Positions 45,225 to 52,984 of a DNA stretch of 64,000 bases are shown piece by piece. A program made the position numbers and the translations under genes. The stretch lies in NCBI GenBank assembly GCA_963734665.1, contig CAVTIR010000013.1, forward strand, positions 1,902,612 to 1,966,611, in the 5' to 3' direction. The DNA comes from Trebonia sp963734665 (lineage in GTDB: Bacteria; Actinomycetota; Actinomycetes; Streptosporangiales; Streptosporangiaceae). Position 1 is the stretch's first letter. Every line of letters starts with the position of its first letter. The notes beneath the pieces were generated by a model that searched no databases, was not told the DNA's origin, and saw only the letters and a program-made list of their open reading frames with translations.

Positions 45225-45594
45225 GCCCTTCCCCCCCAGGCCTAACGGCCACCCCGTGTGCAACTGGAGGCTGATGTCTGCAAGGGCCGGCTGGGGCTGG
45301 CCGCCCTGTTCTCGGGGTCCGGCAGCGCGTATCGTGAAGGCAGTTGCTCCGGACCCTGGCGGCTGCCCGCGCGAAATCGCGGGGCAGCGAGGCCCGGAGT
45401 TTTCGCGTCCTGGGCTGGTACCCGAGGAGACAGCGATGAGCATCACCGCACGGATCGCTGCGGCGAACCTTCCGTCATAGACATCTACAGCTCAGATTCC
45501 CGGAGCGCATCATCATGATGATCGGGTTCGCCATCCCAGTCTCGACGTTGGCCGCCAACGTGGCAGGCGGCCTGTCCAGCGACGGCAGCAGACG
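45225..45594. other. Intergenic region before hemolysin III gene
   Basis: A 370-bp gap. A GAGGAGACAGCG site precedes an ATG at 45436 that opens only a 14-codon frame (MSITARIAAANLPS), and ATG ATG at 45512 opens a second short frame. They may be leader peptides or relics. No riboswitch class was recognised. Confidence 0.35.
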
Positions 45595-46278
45595 GTGACG
45601 GGCGCGGGCCCCGCAGGGGCGGGCCTCCTCTACGATGCCCGCCGCGGCGTCTACTACGCGAGGCCCGTCCTTCGCGGCTGGCTGCACCTGCTGTGTTTCT
45701 GGGCGTCGCTGGTGGCCGGCGGGCTGCTGCTGGCCCGCGCGCACAGTGCGGCGCAGATCACGGCCGCCGCCGTCTACTCGGCAAGCCTCAGCGCCCTGTT
45801 CGGCACCAGTGCGCTGTACCACCGCGGTACCTGGACCGCTGCCTGGAGGCTCCGGCTTCGGCACCTGGACCAGGCAATGATCTTCTTCCTCATCGCCGGC
45901 ACGGCAACTCCCGCCTTCCTGCTCTCCGCACCCGCCGGCGCCGGGCTGGCCTGCCTGATCGCGGTGTGGGCGCTGACGCTCACCGCGGTGGCCATCCGCC
46001 TGGTGCGGACGAGCGCGCCGGAATTTGCGGCGGGCGCGCTGTTCATCGGGCTCGGCTGCGCGGGCGGCCTCGCGCTGCCGTGGGTGTGGATCCACGCAGG
46101 CACCGCATCCGGAGTGCTGCTACTCGCCGGCGGCGTGCTCTACATCGCCGGGGCGCTTTCCTACCATCGTCGCTGGCCAGACCCGTACCCGTCGGTGTTC
46201 GGCTATCACGAGGTCTTTCATGTCTACGTCTGCGTCGCCGCGGCCTGCCAGTACGCAGCGATAACGCGGTTTACCTGA
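45595..46278 (+). CDS. Hemolysin III/PAQR-type membrane protein (TrhA family)
   Basis: 227 residues with seven hydrophobic helices. The family markers are FGTSALYHRGTW (Ser and His), RLRHLDQAMIFFLIAGTATP (Asp) and YHEVFHVYVCVAAACQYAA (two His), which together form the metal-binding site of PAQR proteins. Bacterial relatives affect membrane energy and lipid state; cytolysis is doubtful. GTG 45595 gives the usual N-terminus. Confidence 0.92.
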   Translation: MTGAGPAGAGLLYDARRGVYYARPVLRGWLHLLCFWASLVAGGLLLARAHSAAQITAAAVYSASLSALFGTSALYHRGTWTAAWRLRLRHLDQAMIFFLIAGTATPAFLLSAPAGAGLACLIAVWALTLTAVAIRLVRTSAPEFAAGALFIGLGCAGGLALPWVWIHAGTASGVLLLAGGVLYIAGALSYHRRWPDPYPSVFGYHEVFHVYVCVAAACQYAAITRFT

Positions 46279-46499
46279 GCTTGCCTGACAGACCGGCCCG
46301 CCATGACACTGTGCGAATGGCTCATCGGCGGGCGCTGGATAGTGGACCCTCGCCACCTTGCCTTGAGGTACCGGTCGAAGAAGTCGATGATCCGCCGGCG
46401 GCATCTCCTTGTAGGGCCCGGAGAACTCCACGCCGGGGGAACCGGGACATGCGGTGGTTGAGTGGATGTCCTACGGTCAAGTGGGCTTACGATGCTCTC

Positions 46500-47132
46500 G
46501 TGACCTACGCGCAGAAGGAGCGGGCGGCGCTTGCCGCGCTGCTTGACGAGACCGGCCCGGAAGGGCCGACGCTCTGCGAAGGCTGGCAGACACGGGACCT
46601 GGCGGCGCACCTCGTCCTGCGTGAGCGCCGGCCGGACGCCGCCGCCGGGGTGCTTGGCGGCCCGCTGGCCGGTTACACCGCGCGGGTACAGCGGCAGTAC
46701 CTGGACCGGTACTCCTATCCCCAGCTGATCGCGCTCTTCAGGGGCGGGCCGCCGGCCCTGTCGCCGTTCGCGATCCCTGGCGCGGACGAGGCGGGAAACA
46801 CCGTGGAGTACTTCGTGCACCACGAGGACGTGCGGCGTGCCGCCGAGGGATGGACGGAGCGGCCGGTCGACGCAGGCCTGGCGGAGGCCTTGTGGAAACG
46901 ACTCAAGGGCGCGCGGCTGTTCCTGCGCTCGGCGCCGACCGGGGTCGTGCTCGCCCGCGAGGGAGACGGACGGCTCGACCTGATCGTCGCGAAGAACGCT
47001 ACGCCGTCGGTCACGGTCACCGGCTCACCCGCCGAGCTGACCATGTGGTCGATGGGCCGGGCAAGCGCGGCGCACGTGACTGTAGACGGCCCGGACGAGG
47101 CGGTCGCGAAGCTCACCGCCTGGCGAAGGTAA
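46500..47132 (+). CDS. TIGR03085-family metal-binding protein
   Basis: 210 residues, DinB/maleylpyruvate-isomerase-like. LCEGWQTRDLAAHLVLRERR gives the first conserved His, and VEYFVHHEDVRRAAEGW gives the HHEDVRRA block typical of TIGR03085. The C-terminal half is an SCP2-like or alpha/beta tail (LIVAKNATPSVTVTGSPAEL). The biochemical role of the family is unknown; thiol-dependent chemistry is a guess from relatives. GTG 46500 is used, since sequence upstream is intergenic-like. Confidence 0.88.
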   Translation: MTYAQKERAALAALLDETGPEGPTLCEGWQTRDLAAHLVLRERRPDAAAGVLGGPLAGYTARVQRQYLDRYSYPQLIALFRGGPPALSPFAIPGADEAGNTVEYFVHHEDVRRAAEGWTERPVDAGLAEALWKRLKGARLFLRSAPTGVVLAREGDGRLDLIVAKNATPSVTVTGSPAELTMWSMGRASAAHVTVDGPDEAVAKLTAWRR

Positions 47133-47224
47133 CGACCGACGGCAACCCACCCTCTGCCATCGACGTAGCAGAGTCAGCCGCAGTTTTGCAGCAGAGTCAG
47201 CCGCAGCTTTGGCCGGGCCGCGAC

Positions 47225-47307
47225 GGGCCCGATAAGATCGCGATTTTTGCGATCAGGCCCGGCGGCACTCGACATCGGGGGGTACGGGGGTCGTCCCCCC
47301 GGGAGAT
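47225..47307. repeat. 83-bp double-hairpin element, copy 1
   Basis: First hairpin: GGGCCCGATAAGATCGC, loop GATTTTT, GCGATCAGGCCC. Second: CGGGGGGT... TCGTCCCCCCG. It ends GGGAGAT. About 79 of 83 positions match copy 2. Confidence 0.75.
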
Positions 47308-47392
47308 GACTGCGGGCAAGTGGCAAGGCGCCCGAAGGGCGCCGACCATGATGCCCCGCCTCGTCCCCCCTGAGACTTTCGTCGGTGCGGGC

Positions 47393-47475
47393 GGGCCTGA
47401 TACGATCGCGATTTTTGCGATCAGGCCCGTCGGCACCCGACATCGGGGGTACGGGGGGTCGTCCCCCCGGGAGAT
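47393..47475. repeat. 83-bp double-hairpin element, copy 2
   Basis: Same length and order as copy 1, 168 bp further on. Changes in the outer stem (GGGCCT for GGGCCC) improve pairing with AGGCCC. It ends at the stop of the leftward small membrane gene. Confidence 0.75.
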
Positions 47476-47476
47476 A

Positions 47477-47671
47477 TCAGTAGCGACCGCGGCGGATCTC
47501 ACGCCGACGGCTGCCGCTGACCAGCTTGTAGGCGACGTAGCCGCCGCCCGCGACGAGGGCGATGAAGAACAGCGCGGTGATCAGGCCGATGACGACGCTG
47601 ACCACATGGCCGAGAACAACGAACAGGACGATCCCCGCGACCACGACAGCGCCAACCTTGATTAGGTTCAT
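47477..47671 (-). CDS. Small membrane protein
   Basis: 64 residues: MNLIKVGAVVVAGIVLFVVL, GHVVSVVIGLITALFFIALV, AGGGYVAYKLVSGSRRREIR. Hydrophobic through most of its length (one long or two short TM helices) with a strongly basic C-terminus. ATG 47671 follows AAAGGGGGCGCC. Function unknown. It is divergent from ppgK. Confidence 0.7.
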   Translation of the reverse strand: MNLIKVGAVVVAGIVLFVVLGHVVSVVIGLITALFFIALVAGGGYVAYKLVSGSRRREIRRGRY

Positions 47672-47808
47672 GACGGCGCCCCCTTTCTCTTCGGGCAACT
47701 TCGATAATAGTCGTGTTGGCTGAATGTAGGGCCGGCCGCAGAGCAGAGTCAGGGAAGAGTCAGGGAGAACCCTGGGACCGGGGCTCTCCCCGTGGGAAGG
47801 AACGACAT

Positions 47809-48558
47809 ATGCAGGCGTTTGGCATTGACATCGGGGGGACGGGGATCAAGGGCGCCCCCGTTGACCTCGCCACCGGGAAGCTGCTCGCCGATCGGAAGAA
47901 GATCGCCACTCCGCAGCCCGCCACGCCTGACGCGGTCACGGAGGTAGTGCGGGAAGTCGCGCAATCGTTCGGCTGGACGGGTGTGATCGGGGCGACCTTC
48001 CCTGGCGTCGTGGTCGGCGGCACCATCCGCACCGCGGCGAACGTCGATAAGTCGTGGATCGGGGCGGACGCGGCATCGCTGTTCGGCAAGGCGATCGGCA
48101 CCGACGTGGGCGTGCTCAACGACGCGGACGCGGCCGGGATCGCCGAGATGAGGTTCGGCGCCGGCGTGGGCGTGAACGGGTCGGTGCTGATGCTGACCTT
48201 CGGCACCGGGGTCGGGTCCGCGCTTTTCACCGACGGGGTGCTGGTGCGGAACACGGAGTTCGGGCATATCGAGATCCGGGGCAAGGACTCGGAGAGGCGC
48301 GCCTCCGAGCACGCCAAGCTCGAGCATGACTGGGGCTGGAAGGAGTGGACCGCGCGGGTGTCTGAGTACCTGCAGCACCTGGAGGCGCTGCTGTCCCCCG
48401 ACCTGATCATCGTCGGCGGCGGGATCAGCAAGGAGGCCGACAAGTGGGTGCCGCTGCTGGCCGGCGTCCAGGCGAAGATCGTGGCGGCAACCCTGCAGAA
48501 CGACGCAGGCATCGTCGGCGCGGCGATGGCGTCGGGGGGCCTGGACACCACCGGGTGA
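47809..48558 (+). CDS. ppgK: Polyphosphate glucokinase
   Basis: 249 residues of the ROK family. Phosphate-1 motif FGIDIGGTGIKGAPVDLATG, the aspartate motif VGVLNDADAAGIAEMRFGAG, phosphate-2 LTFGTGVGSALF, and glucose-binding EFGHIEIRGKDSE. The motif after it (ASEHAKLEHDWGWKEW) with LSPDLIIVGGGIS is typical of actinobacterial PpgK, which phosphorylates glucose with polyphosphate or ATP. ATG 47809 follows GGGAAGGAACG. With ppk and CHAD at 6-9 kb, the window encodes synthesis, binding and use of polyphosphate. Confidence 0.95.
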   Translation: MQAFGIDIGGTGIKGAPVDLATGKLLADRKKIATPQPATPDAVTEVVREVAQSFGWTGVIGATFPGVVVGGTIRTAANVDKSWIGADAASLFGKAIGTDVGVLNDADAAGIAEMRFGAGVGVNGSVLMLTFGTGVGSALFTDGVLVRNTEFGHIEIRGKDSERRASEHAKLEHDWGWKEWTARVSEYLQHLEALLSPDLIIVGGGISKEADKWVPLLAGVQAKIVAATLQNDAGIVGAAMASGGLDTTG

Positions 48559-48578
48559 GCCTCCTGCTGAGGCACGGT

Positions 48579-48613
48579 GTGTGCCCCGGCGCGAAGTTCG
48601 CGCCGGGGCACAC
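48579..48613. terminator. Hairpin terminator
   Basis: A 17-bp perfect stem (GTGTGCCCCGGCGCGAA and complement) with a single-base G loop, between convergent ppgK and the LysM protein gene. Confidence 0.85.
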
Positions 48614-48671
48614 GTCATTGGGACTGACCCGGCGTTGTTACTGACCGGGTGAAGGAGAGCGACGTCGCAGA

Positions 48672-49556
48672 TCAGCAGCCGTCGTATGGGGCCCAGTTAA
48701 ACTGGCCGCCCGCCGCGATGGCGTTATCGAAGACCTGATTCTGCTCGGCGACGCTTGCGTGGCCGAAGTCGGACCCGGAACCGCCGTACTCGGCCCAGGT
48801 CGACGCGCTGAACTGGTACAGCCCGTAATGGCCGCTAGCATTCATTACCTGGCTGTTGCCGCCGGACTCACGGGTGATCACGCATGCCTGGAACGAGCTG
48901 TCGCCCGCGGTCGAGACGGTGCTCGCCTGCTCGGGCGCCGACTGCATCACGGGCGTGGCCTGCTCGGGCGCCGCCTCGTCGGGCGTGGCCGCCGCGGGCG
49001 GGCTCTGCGCGGGCTCACCCAGAGCGCGCGTCTCGCTCTCCACGGGGACCGCCGCCGTGGCCGCGGCCGGCGCAGGTGCAGGGGCAGGCCCGAGGACCGA
49101 CGGCGGGGCCGGGATCGTGGCCGGCTTGACAGGAACGGTCAGGACCTGTCCGATGCGAATCTTGTCCGCGTACCGGATCTGGCTGTGGTTGGCCCAGTAG
49201 AGCACCGGCCAGTAGCGCGGACTGGAGTAGAGACGCTCCGCGATGGCGCTCAGCGTGTCACCGGCCTTGACGGTGTAGGTAGCGGGAACCGCTGGGTTCC
49301 GCTTCGCCGCCGGCCGGGTGACCGACTGCAGCTGTGCGATCGCGAAGCCGGATGGACGGGCGGCCGCCGTGGCCGCCGTGTGGTGTGCGGGCACCGGCGC
49401 GGCCGATAGGCCGGCGGGTGCGTTGGCTAGAGCGAAGGCCGCGGCCACGCTGAAGAGCGCGGGTACGGCGGCGAATGGAAGGCGGCGTGCGAAACGAGGA
49501 CGCGCTGACTGCGCTCGGCTGCCCAACGGGCTCCTTCCCGAGAAGGTCGCGCTCAC
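48672..49556 (-). CDS. Secreted LysM protein with lysozyme/transglycosylase-like domain
   Basis: About 294 residues. A basic N-terminus is followed by a signal-type helix LPFAAVPALFSVAAAFALAN and an AlaSerAla-like cleavage region. A LysM domain lies at about 95-150 (TYTVKAGDTLSAIAERLYSS, IRIGQVLTVPV). After an Ala/Pro-rich linker, the C-terminal domain at about 225-294 (CVITRESGGNSQVMNASGHY, LYQFSASTWAEYGG) is of the goose-lysozyme/Rpf-like transglycosylase type, with E in ITRESGG. It would bind and cut peptidoglycan outside the cell, as in resuscitation-promoting factors. GTG 49556 is used; GTG 49592 is possible. Confidence 0.88.
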   Translation of the reverse strand: MSATFSGRSPLGSRAQSARPRFARRLPFAAVPALFSVAAAFALANAPAGLSAAPVPAHHTAATAAARPSGFAIAQLQSVTRPAAKRNPAVPATYTVKAGDTLSAIAERLYSSPRYWPVLYWANHSQIRYADKIRIGQVLTVPVKPATIPAPPSVLGPAPAPAPAAATAAVPVESETRALGEPAQSPPAAATPDEAAPEQATPVMQSAPEQASTVSTAGDSSFQACVITRESGGNSQVMNASGHYGLYQFSASTWAEYGGSGSDFGHASVAEQNQVFDNAIAAGGQFNWAPYDGC

Positions 49557-49926
49557 GGGGAAGGCTGCCTGCAGAGTGCACCTAGGGCTCACGTGATGCA
49601 GGTAGCCTTCCGAGCGCCTGATATTCACGGAGCGTAACCTTAAAGTGACTTTCCGTAAAGACTCAGAAACTGCCGAGCAACCTGCTATCATGCGCCGCCC
49701 TCCAGGCCAGGGCACCTGAGCTGTGCCGCGAGAGCCGGTTGCGGCAGGGATACCCAGGCAGGCGTCCGGTCGAGCCGGTCAACCATGCCTACGATGAGTG
49801 ATAGCGGGCATGACGGACGGTGACAACGGCGTCAGTGATCGGAGCCCGAGGTGACTACAGAAATTTCTGCCGGATCTCACGGTGGCCGTGAGGCTGGCCG
49901 AAGAGAACGCCGGCCGCCGCAGGGCG
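49557..49926. other. Gap between LysM gene and hisF
   Basis: A 370-bp region. No ydaO-type c-di-AMP riboswitch or other RNA was recognised, although one was looked for because such switches precede wall-hydrolase genes in actinobacteria. Confidence 0.4.
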
Positions 49927-50700
49927 TTAGCGGACCGGGTGACCTGCCTCGCGGAGGGTTTCCTTGACCTCGCCGATGCGCAGCGCACCGAAGTGGAAGA
50001 CGCTCGCGGCGAGAACCGCGTCCGCTCCCGCGTCGATCGCGGGGACGAAGTGGGCGAGGGCGCCGGCCCCGCCGCTGGCGATGACCGGGACGGTGACGGC
50101 GTCGCGGACCAGGCCGATCAGCTCCAGGTCGAAGCCGGCCTTGGTGCCGTCGGCGTCCATCGAGTTGAGCAGGATCTCGCCCGCGCCCAGGTCGGTGGCG
50201 CGGCGGGCCCAGTCGATCGCGTCGATGCCGGTGCCGGTGCGGCCGCCGTGCGTGGTGACCTCGAAGCCGCTCGGGGTCGGCGGGCTGCCGGGCTTGACGC
50301 GCCTGGCGTCCACCGACAGCACCATGCACTGCGAGCCGAACTGCCTGGCGGTCTCCGCGAGGAGCTCGGGGCGGGCGATGGCGGCGGTGTTCAGCGACAC
50401 CTTGTCGGCACCCGCCCGCAGCAGGGCGTCGACGTCGGCGGTGGACCTCACGCCGCCGCCGACGGTGAGCGGGATGAACACCTGCTCGGCGGTGCGGCGG
50501 ACCACGTCGTACATGGTCTCTCTGCCCCCGCTTGAGGCGGTGATATCGAGGAACGTGAGCTCGTCGGCGCCTTCGGCGTCATAGCGGGCGGCGAGTTCCA
50601 CGGGGTCTCCGGCGTCGCGCAGGTTCGCGAAGTTGACGCCCTTGACGACCCGGCCGGCGTCGACGTCCAGGCAGGGGATGACGCGGACGGCGACGCTCAC
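49927..50700 (-). CDS. hisF: Imidazole glycerol phosphate synthase, cyclase subunit
   Basis: 257 residues of the HisF TIM barrel: VIPCLDVDAGRVVKGVNFAN with catalytic Asp, LTVGGGVRSTADVDALLRAG, SLNTAAIARPELL, LLNSMDADGTKAGFDLELI with the second Asp, ASGGAGALAHFVPAI. It makes imidazole-glycerol phosphate and AICAR from PRFAR and ammonia delivered by HisH. The GTG start overlaps the priA stop by 4 bp (GTGA). Confidence 0.97.
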   Translation of the reverse strand: MSVAVRVIPCLDVDAGRVVKGVNFANLRDAGDPVELAARYDAEGADELTFLDITASSGGRETMYDVVRRTAEQVFIPLTVGGGVRSTADVDALLRAGADKVSLNTAAIARPELLAETARQFGSQCMVLSVDARRVKPGSPPTPSGFEVTTHGGRTGTGIDAIDWARRATDLGAGEILLNSMDADGTKAGFDLELIGLVRDAVTVPVIASGGAGALAHFVPAIDAGADAVLAASVFHFGALRIGEVKETLREAGHPVR

Positions 50701-51482
50701 GCGGACACCTCACGTTCCGGGTAGGCGGGTGGTTGCAGGCTCATGCGGACCCCATCCGCTCGAGACACAGTCGCGAGGGCCTCTTCCAGGGTGAACGCGC
50801 CCGCGTAGAGGGCCTTGCCGACGATCGCGCCCTCGACGCCGATCGGGGTAAGGCCGGCGAGGGCGCGCAGGTCGTCCAGGCTGGACACTCCACCGCTCGC
50901 GACGACCGGGGCCACCGTGCGGGAGCACACGTCGCGGTAGAGGTCCAGGTTCGGGCCCTTGAGCATGCCGTCCTTGAGCACGTCCGTGATCACGTAGCGG
51001 GCGCAGCCCTCGGCGTCGAGGCGGTCAAGCGCCTCGTACAGGTCGCCGCCCTCCTGCGTCCAGCCGCGAGCGGCCAGGGTCCTGCCGCGCACGTCGAGGC
51101 CGATCGCGATCCTCATCCCGTGCTCGGCGATGACCTTGCGGACCCAGTCGGGGTTCTCCATGGCGGCGGTGCCGATGTTGACGCGGGCGCAGCCGGTCGA
51201 GAGGGCGCGCTCCAGCGAGGCGTCGTCGCGGATGCCGCCGGACAGCTCGACCAAGACGTCGAGCTTGCCGACGACCTGGGCGAGAAGCTCGGCGTTGCTC
51301 CCCCGCCCGAAAGCCGCGTCCAAGTCCACGAGGTGAACCCACTCGGCCCCGGCGGACTGCCAGGCGAGGGCGGCCGCGAGGGGATCGCCGTAGGAAGTTT
51401 CTGACCCGGCGGCCCCCTGCACGAGCCGCACCGCCTGTCCCCCGGCGACGTCAACGGCGGGCAGCAGAACCAGCGAGCTCAC
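50697..51482 (-). CDS. priA: Phosphoribosyl isomerase A (HisA/TrpF bifunctional type)
   Basis: 261 residues. LVLLPAVDVAGGQAVRLVQG contains the first catalytic Asp; VELSGGIRDDASLERALSTG, RIAIGLDVRGRTLAARGW, and YVITDVLKDGMLKGPNLDLY with the second Asp; ASGGVSSLDDLRAL. Actinobacteria use this PriA type for both the HisA and TrpF isomerisations; bifunctionality is inferred from lineage. GTG 51482 is chosen as the normal N-terminus. A 98-bp gap separates it from hisH. Confidence 0.95.
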   Translation of the reverse strand: MSSLVLLPAVDVAGGQAVRLVQGAAGSETSYGDPLAAALAWQSAGAEWVHLVDLDAAFGRGSNAELLAQVVGKLDVLVELSGGIRDDASLERALSTGCARVNIGTAAMENPDWVRKVIAEHGMRIAIGLDVRGRTLAARGWTQEGGDLYEALDRLDAEGCARYVITDVLKDGMLKGPNLDLYRDVCSRTVAPVVASGGVSSLDDLRALAGLTPIGVEGAIVGKALYAGAFTLEEALATVSRADGVRMSLQPPAYPEREVSA

Positions 51483-51529
51483 AGGATCTCCAGTCGGGTA
51501 ATGAACGGCTCGAATGCGTAATAGGACAC

Positions 51530-51550
51530 GATAGAAGCGCTCGGCAGCGC
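51530..51550. repeat. 21-bp direct repeat before priA
   Basis: GATAGAAGCGCTCGG followed by CAGCGC. The same sequence with one change occurs at 52278-52298 before hisH. It lies 48-68 bp before the priA start. Confidence 0.5.
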
Positions 51551-51579
51551 AATCCACCCGGAACAAGTGGGGCGCCGGG

Positions 51580-52209
51580 TCACAGGGAACTCAGCCAGTT
51601 ATGGAGGACCTGAGCGCCCGCGTCACCGGATTTTTCCGGGTGGAACTGGGTCGCGGCTACCACGCCCTGCTCAACTGCCGCGGCGAAAGGCTCGCCATGC
51701 TCGGTGACCGTGAGCTTCGCGCCCGCGGCCTTCAGCGGGGCGGCGTCGCGCATCCGCAAGGCGAAGGAGTGCACGAAGTAGAAGCGGGTGCCGTCCTCGG
51801 TGCCGTTGAACAGGACCGAGTCGGGCGGGGGCGTGACGGTGTTCCAGCCCATGTGCGGGAGGACCGGCGCGTCGAGACGGTCAACGGTGCCGGGGAAGAC
51901 GCCGCAGCCTTCGGTGTGCACGCCGAATTCCACCCCCGCCGAGAACAGGATCTGCATGCCGACGCAGATGCCGAGGACCGGGCGGCCGGCCTCGACGCGG
52001 CCGGCGATCACCTTCTCGCCGCCGATGCCGCGCAGCCCGGCCATGCAGGCGGCGAACGCGCCGACGCCGGGGACGACCAGGCCGTCGCACTCGGCGGCAG
52101 CGCTAAGGTCGGCGGTCACCGTGACGTCAGCGCCAACGCGGGCGAGTGCCCGCTCGGCGGAGCGCAGGTTCCCCGACCCGTAATCGAGGACGACAACGCG
52201 CGGGCTCAC
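51580..52209 (-). CDS. hisH: Imidazole glycerol phosphate synthase, glutaminase subunit
   Basis: 209 residues, class-I glutamine amidotransferase. VVVLDYGSGNLRSAERALAR at the N-terminus, nucleophile Cys in PVLGICVGMQILFS, and the His-Glu of the triad in ATQFHPEKSGDAG. Partner of HisF. GTG 52209 (VSPRVVVLDYG) is preferred; GTG 52218 is three codons earlier. The gap before it (52210-52378) holds a 21-bp repeat shared with the priA leader. Confidence 0.96.
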   Translation of the reverse strand: MSPRVVVLDYGSGNLRSAERALARVGADVTVTADLSAAAECDGLVVPGVGAFAACMAGLRGIGGEKVIAGRVEAGRPVLGICVGMQILFSAGVEFGVHTEGCGVFPGTVDRLDAPVLPHMGWNTVTPPPDSVLFNGTEDGTRFYFVHSFALRMRDAAPLKAAGAKLTVTEHGEPFAAAVEQGVVAATQFHPEKSGDAGAQVLHNWLSSL

Positions 52210-52277
52210 GAGGACCACCCGTCCCGCACGCCCCAGGCATCCCAGCCTCTGAACGGTTCGCTTGCGCTTTTAGCTCC

Positions 52278-52298
52278 GATAGAAGCGCTCGGAAGCGC
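52278..52298. repeat. 21-bp direct repeat before hisH
   Basis: GATAGAAGCGCTCGG followed by AAGCGC; 20 of 21 bases match the copy at 51530-51550. It lies 69-89 bp before the hisH start. Confidence 0.5.
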
Positions 52299-52378
52299 GA
52301 ACGAGCCCGAAGAAGCGACGAGCGCGAACGAACCCGACGAGGCAGAGGCCCAGCGGCGGAGCGAGCCGGGGAACGGGG

Positions 52379-52984
52379 TCACAGGACGCCCTTGGTGGAG
52401 GGGACGCCTGGCGACCTCGGGTCGAAGGCGGCGGCCGCGCGCAGGGCGCGGGCGACGGCCTTGAACTGGGCCTCGACGATGTGGTGCGGGTTGCGGCCGT
52501 ACAGCACGTGGACGTGCAGGCAGATGCCGGCCGAGTGCGCGAGGGACTCCCAGATGTGCCTGGTGAGCGTGGTGTCGTAGGTGCCGATCACCGGGGACAT
52601 GTTCTCCGGCTCCTCGTGGACCACGTAGGGGCGGCCGGACAGGTCGACGGCGGCCCGGACCAGGGTCTCGTCGAGGGGGACGAGGGCGTCGCCGAACCGC
52701 TGGATGCCGGACTTGTCGCCCAGGGCCTCCTTCAGCGCCTGGCCGAGTGCGATCGACGTGTCCTCGACCGTGTGGTGCGCGTCGATCTCGATGTCGCCCT
52801 TGGCGCGGACGGTGAGGCCGAGGCAGCCGTGCTTGCCGAGCTGGTTGAGCATGTGGTCGAAGAACGGGACGCCGGTCTCTACCTCCACGGGGCCGGGCCC
52901 GTCGAGGTCGAGCTCGACGAGGAGTTCGGTCTCCTTGGTCTCGCGGGTCACGCGGCCGACGCGGGTGCCGGGGGTGAAGCTCAT
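52379..52984 (-). CDS. hisB: Imidazoleglycerol-phosphate dehydratase
   Basis: 201 residues, monofunctional. Metal-binding histidines are in FFDHMLNQLGKHGCLGL and IDAHHTVEDTSIALGQALKE, with the second repeat in HIWESLAHSAGICLHVHVLY and NPHHIVEAQFKAVARAL. It dehydrates imidazole-glycerol phosphate to imidazole-acetol phosphate. ATG 52984 overlaps the hisC TGA. The phosphatase domain of enterobacterial HisB is absent, as is usual in actinobacteria. Confidence 0.97.
   Translation of the reverse strand: MSFTPGTRVGRVTRETKETELLVELDLDGPGPVEVETGVPFFDHMLNQLGKHGCLGLTVRAKGDIEIDAHHTVEDTSIALGQALKEALGDKSGIQRFGDALVPLDETLVRAAVDLSGRPYVVHEEPENMSPVIGTYDTTLTRHIWESLAHSAGICLHVHVLYGRNPHHIVEAQFKAVARALRAAAAFDPRSPGVPSTKGVL

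Larger units (their letters stand above)
47133..47476. other. Repeat-filled convergent region
   Basis: Contains a 23-bp direct duplication (GCAGAGTCAGCCGCAG at 47168 and 47191) and two 83-bp double-hairpin elements. No gene. Confidence 0.6.

Noticed and set aside
45436..45480. Short frame MSITARIAAANLPS with a good ribosome site
   Set aside because: Only 14 codons with no matching downstream peptide; kept as a note on the gap rather than called as a gene.
49593..49900. Possible ydaO-type c-di-AMP riboswitch before the LysM hydrolase gene
   Set aside because: The conserved ydaO core could not be found in the leader on the minus strand.
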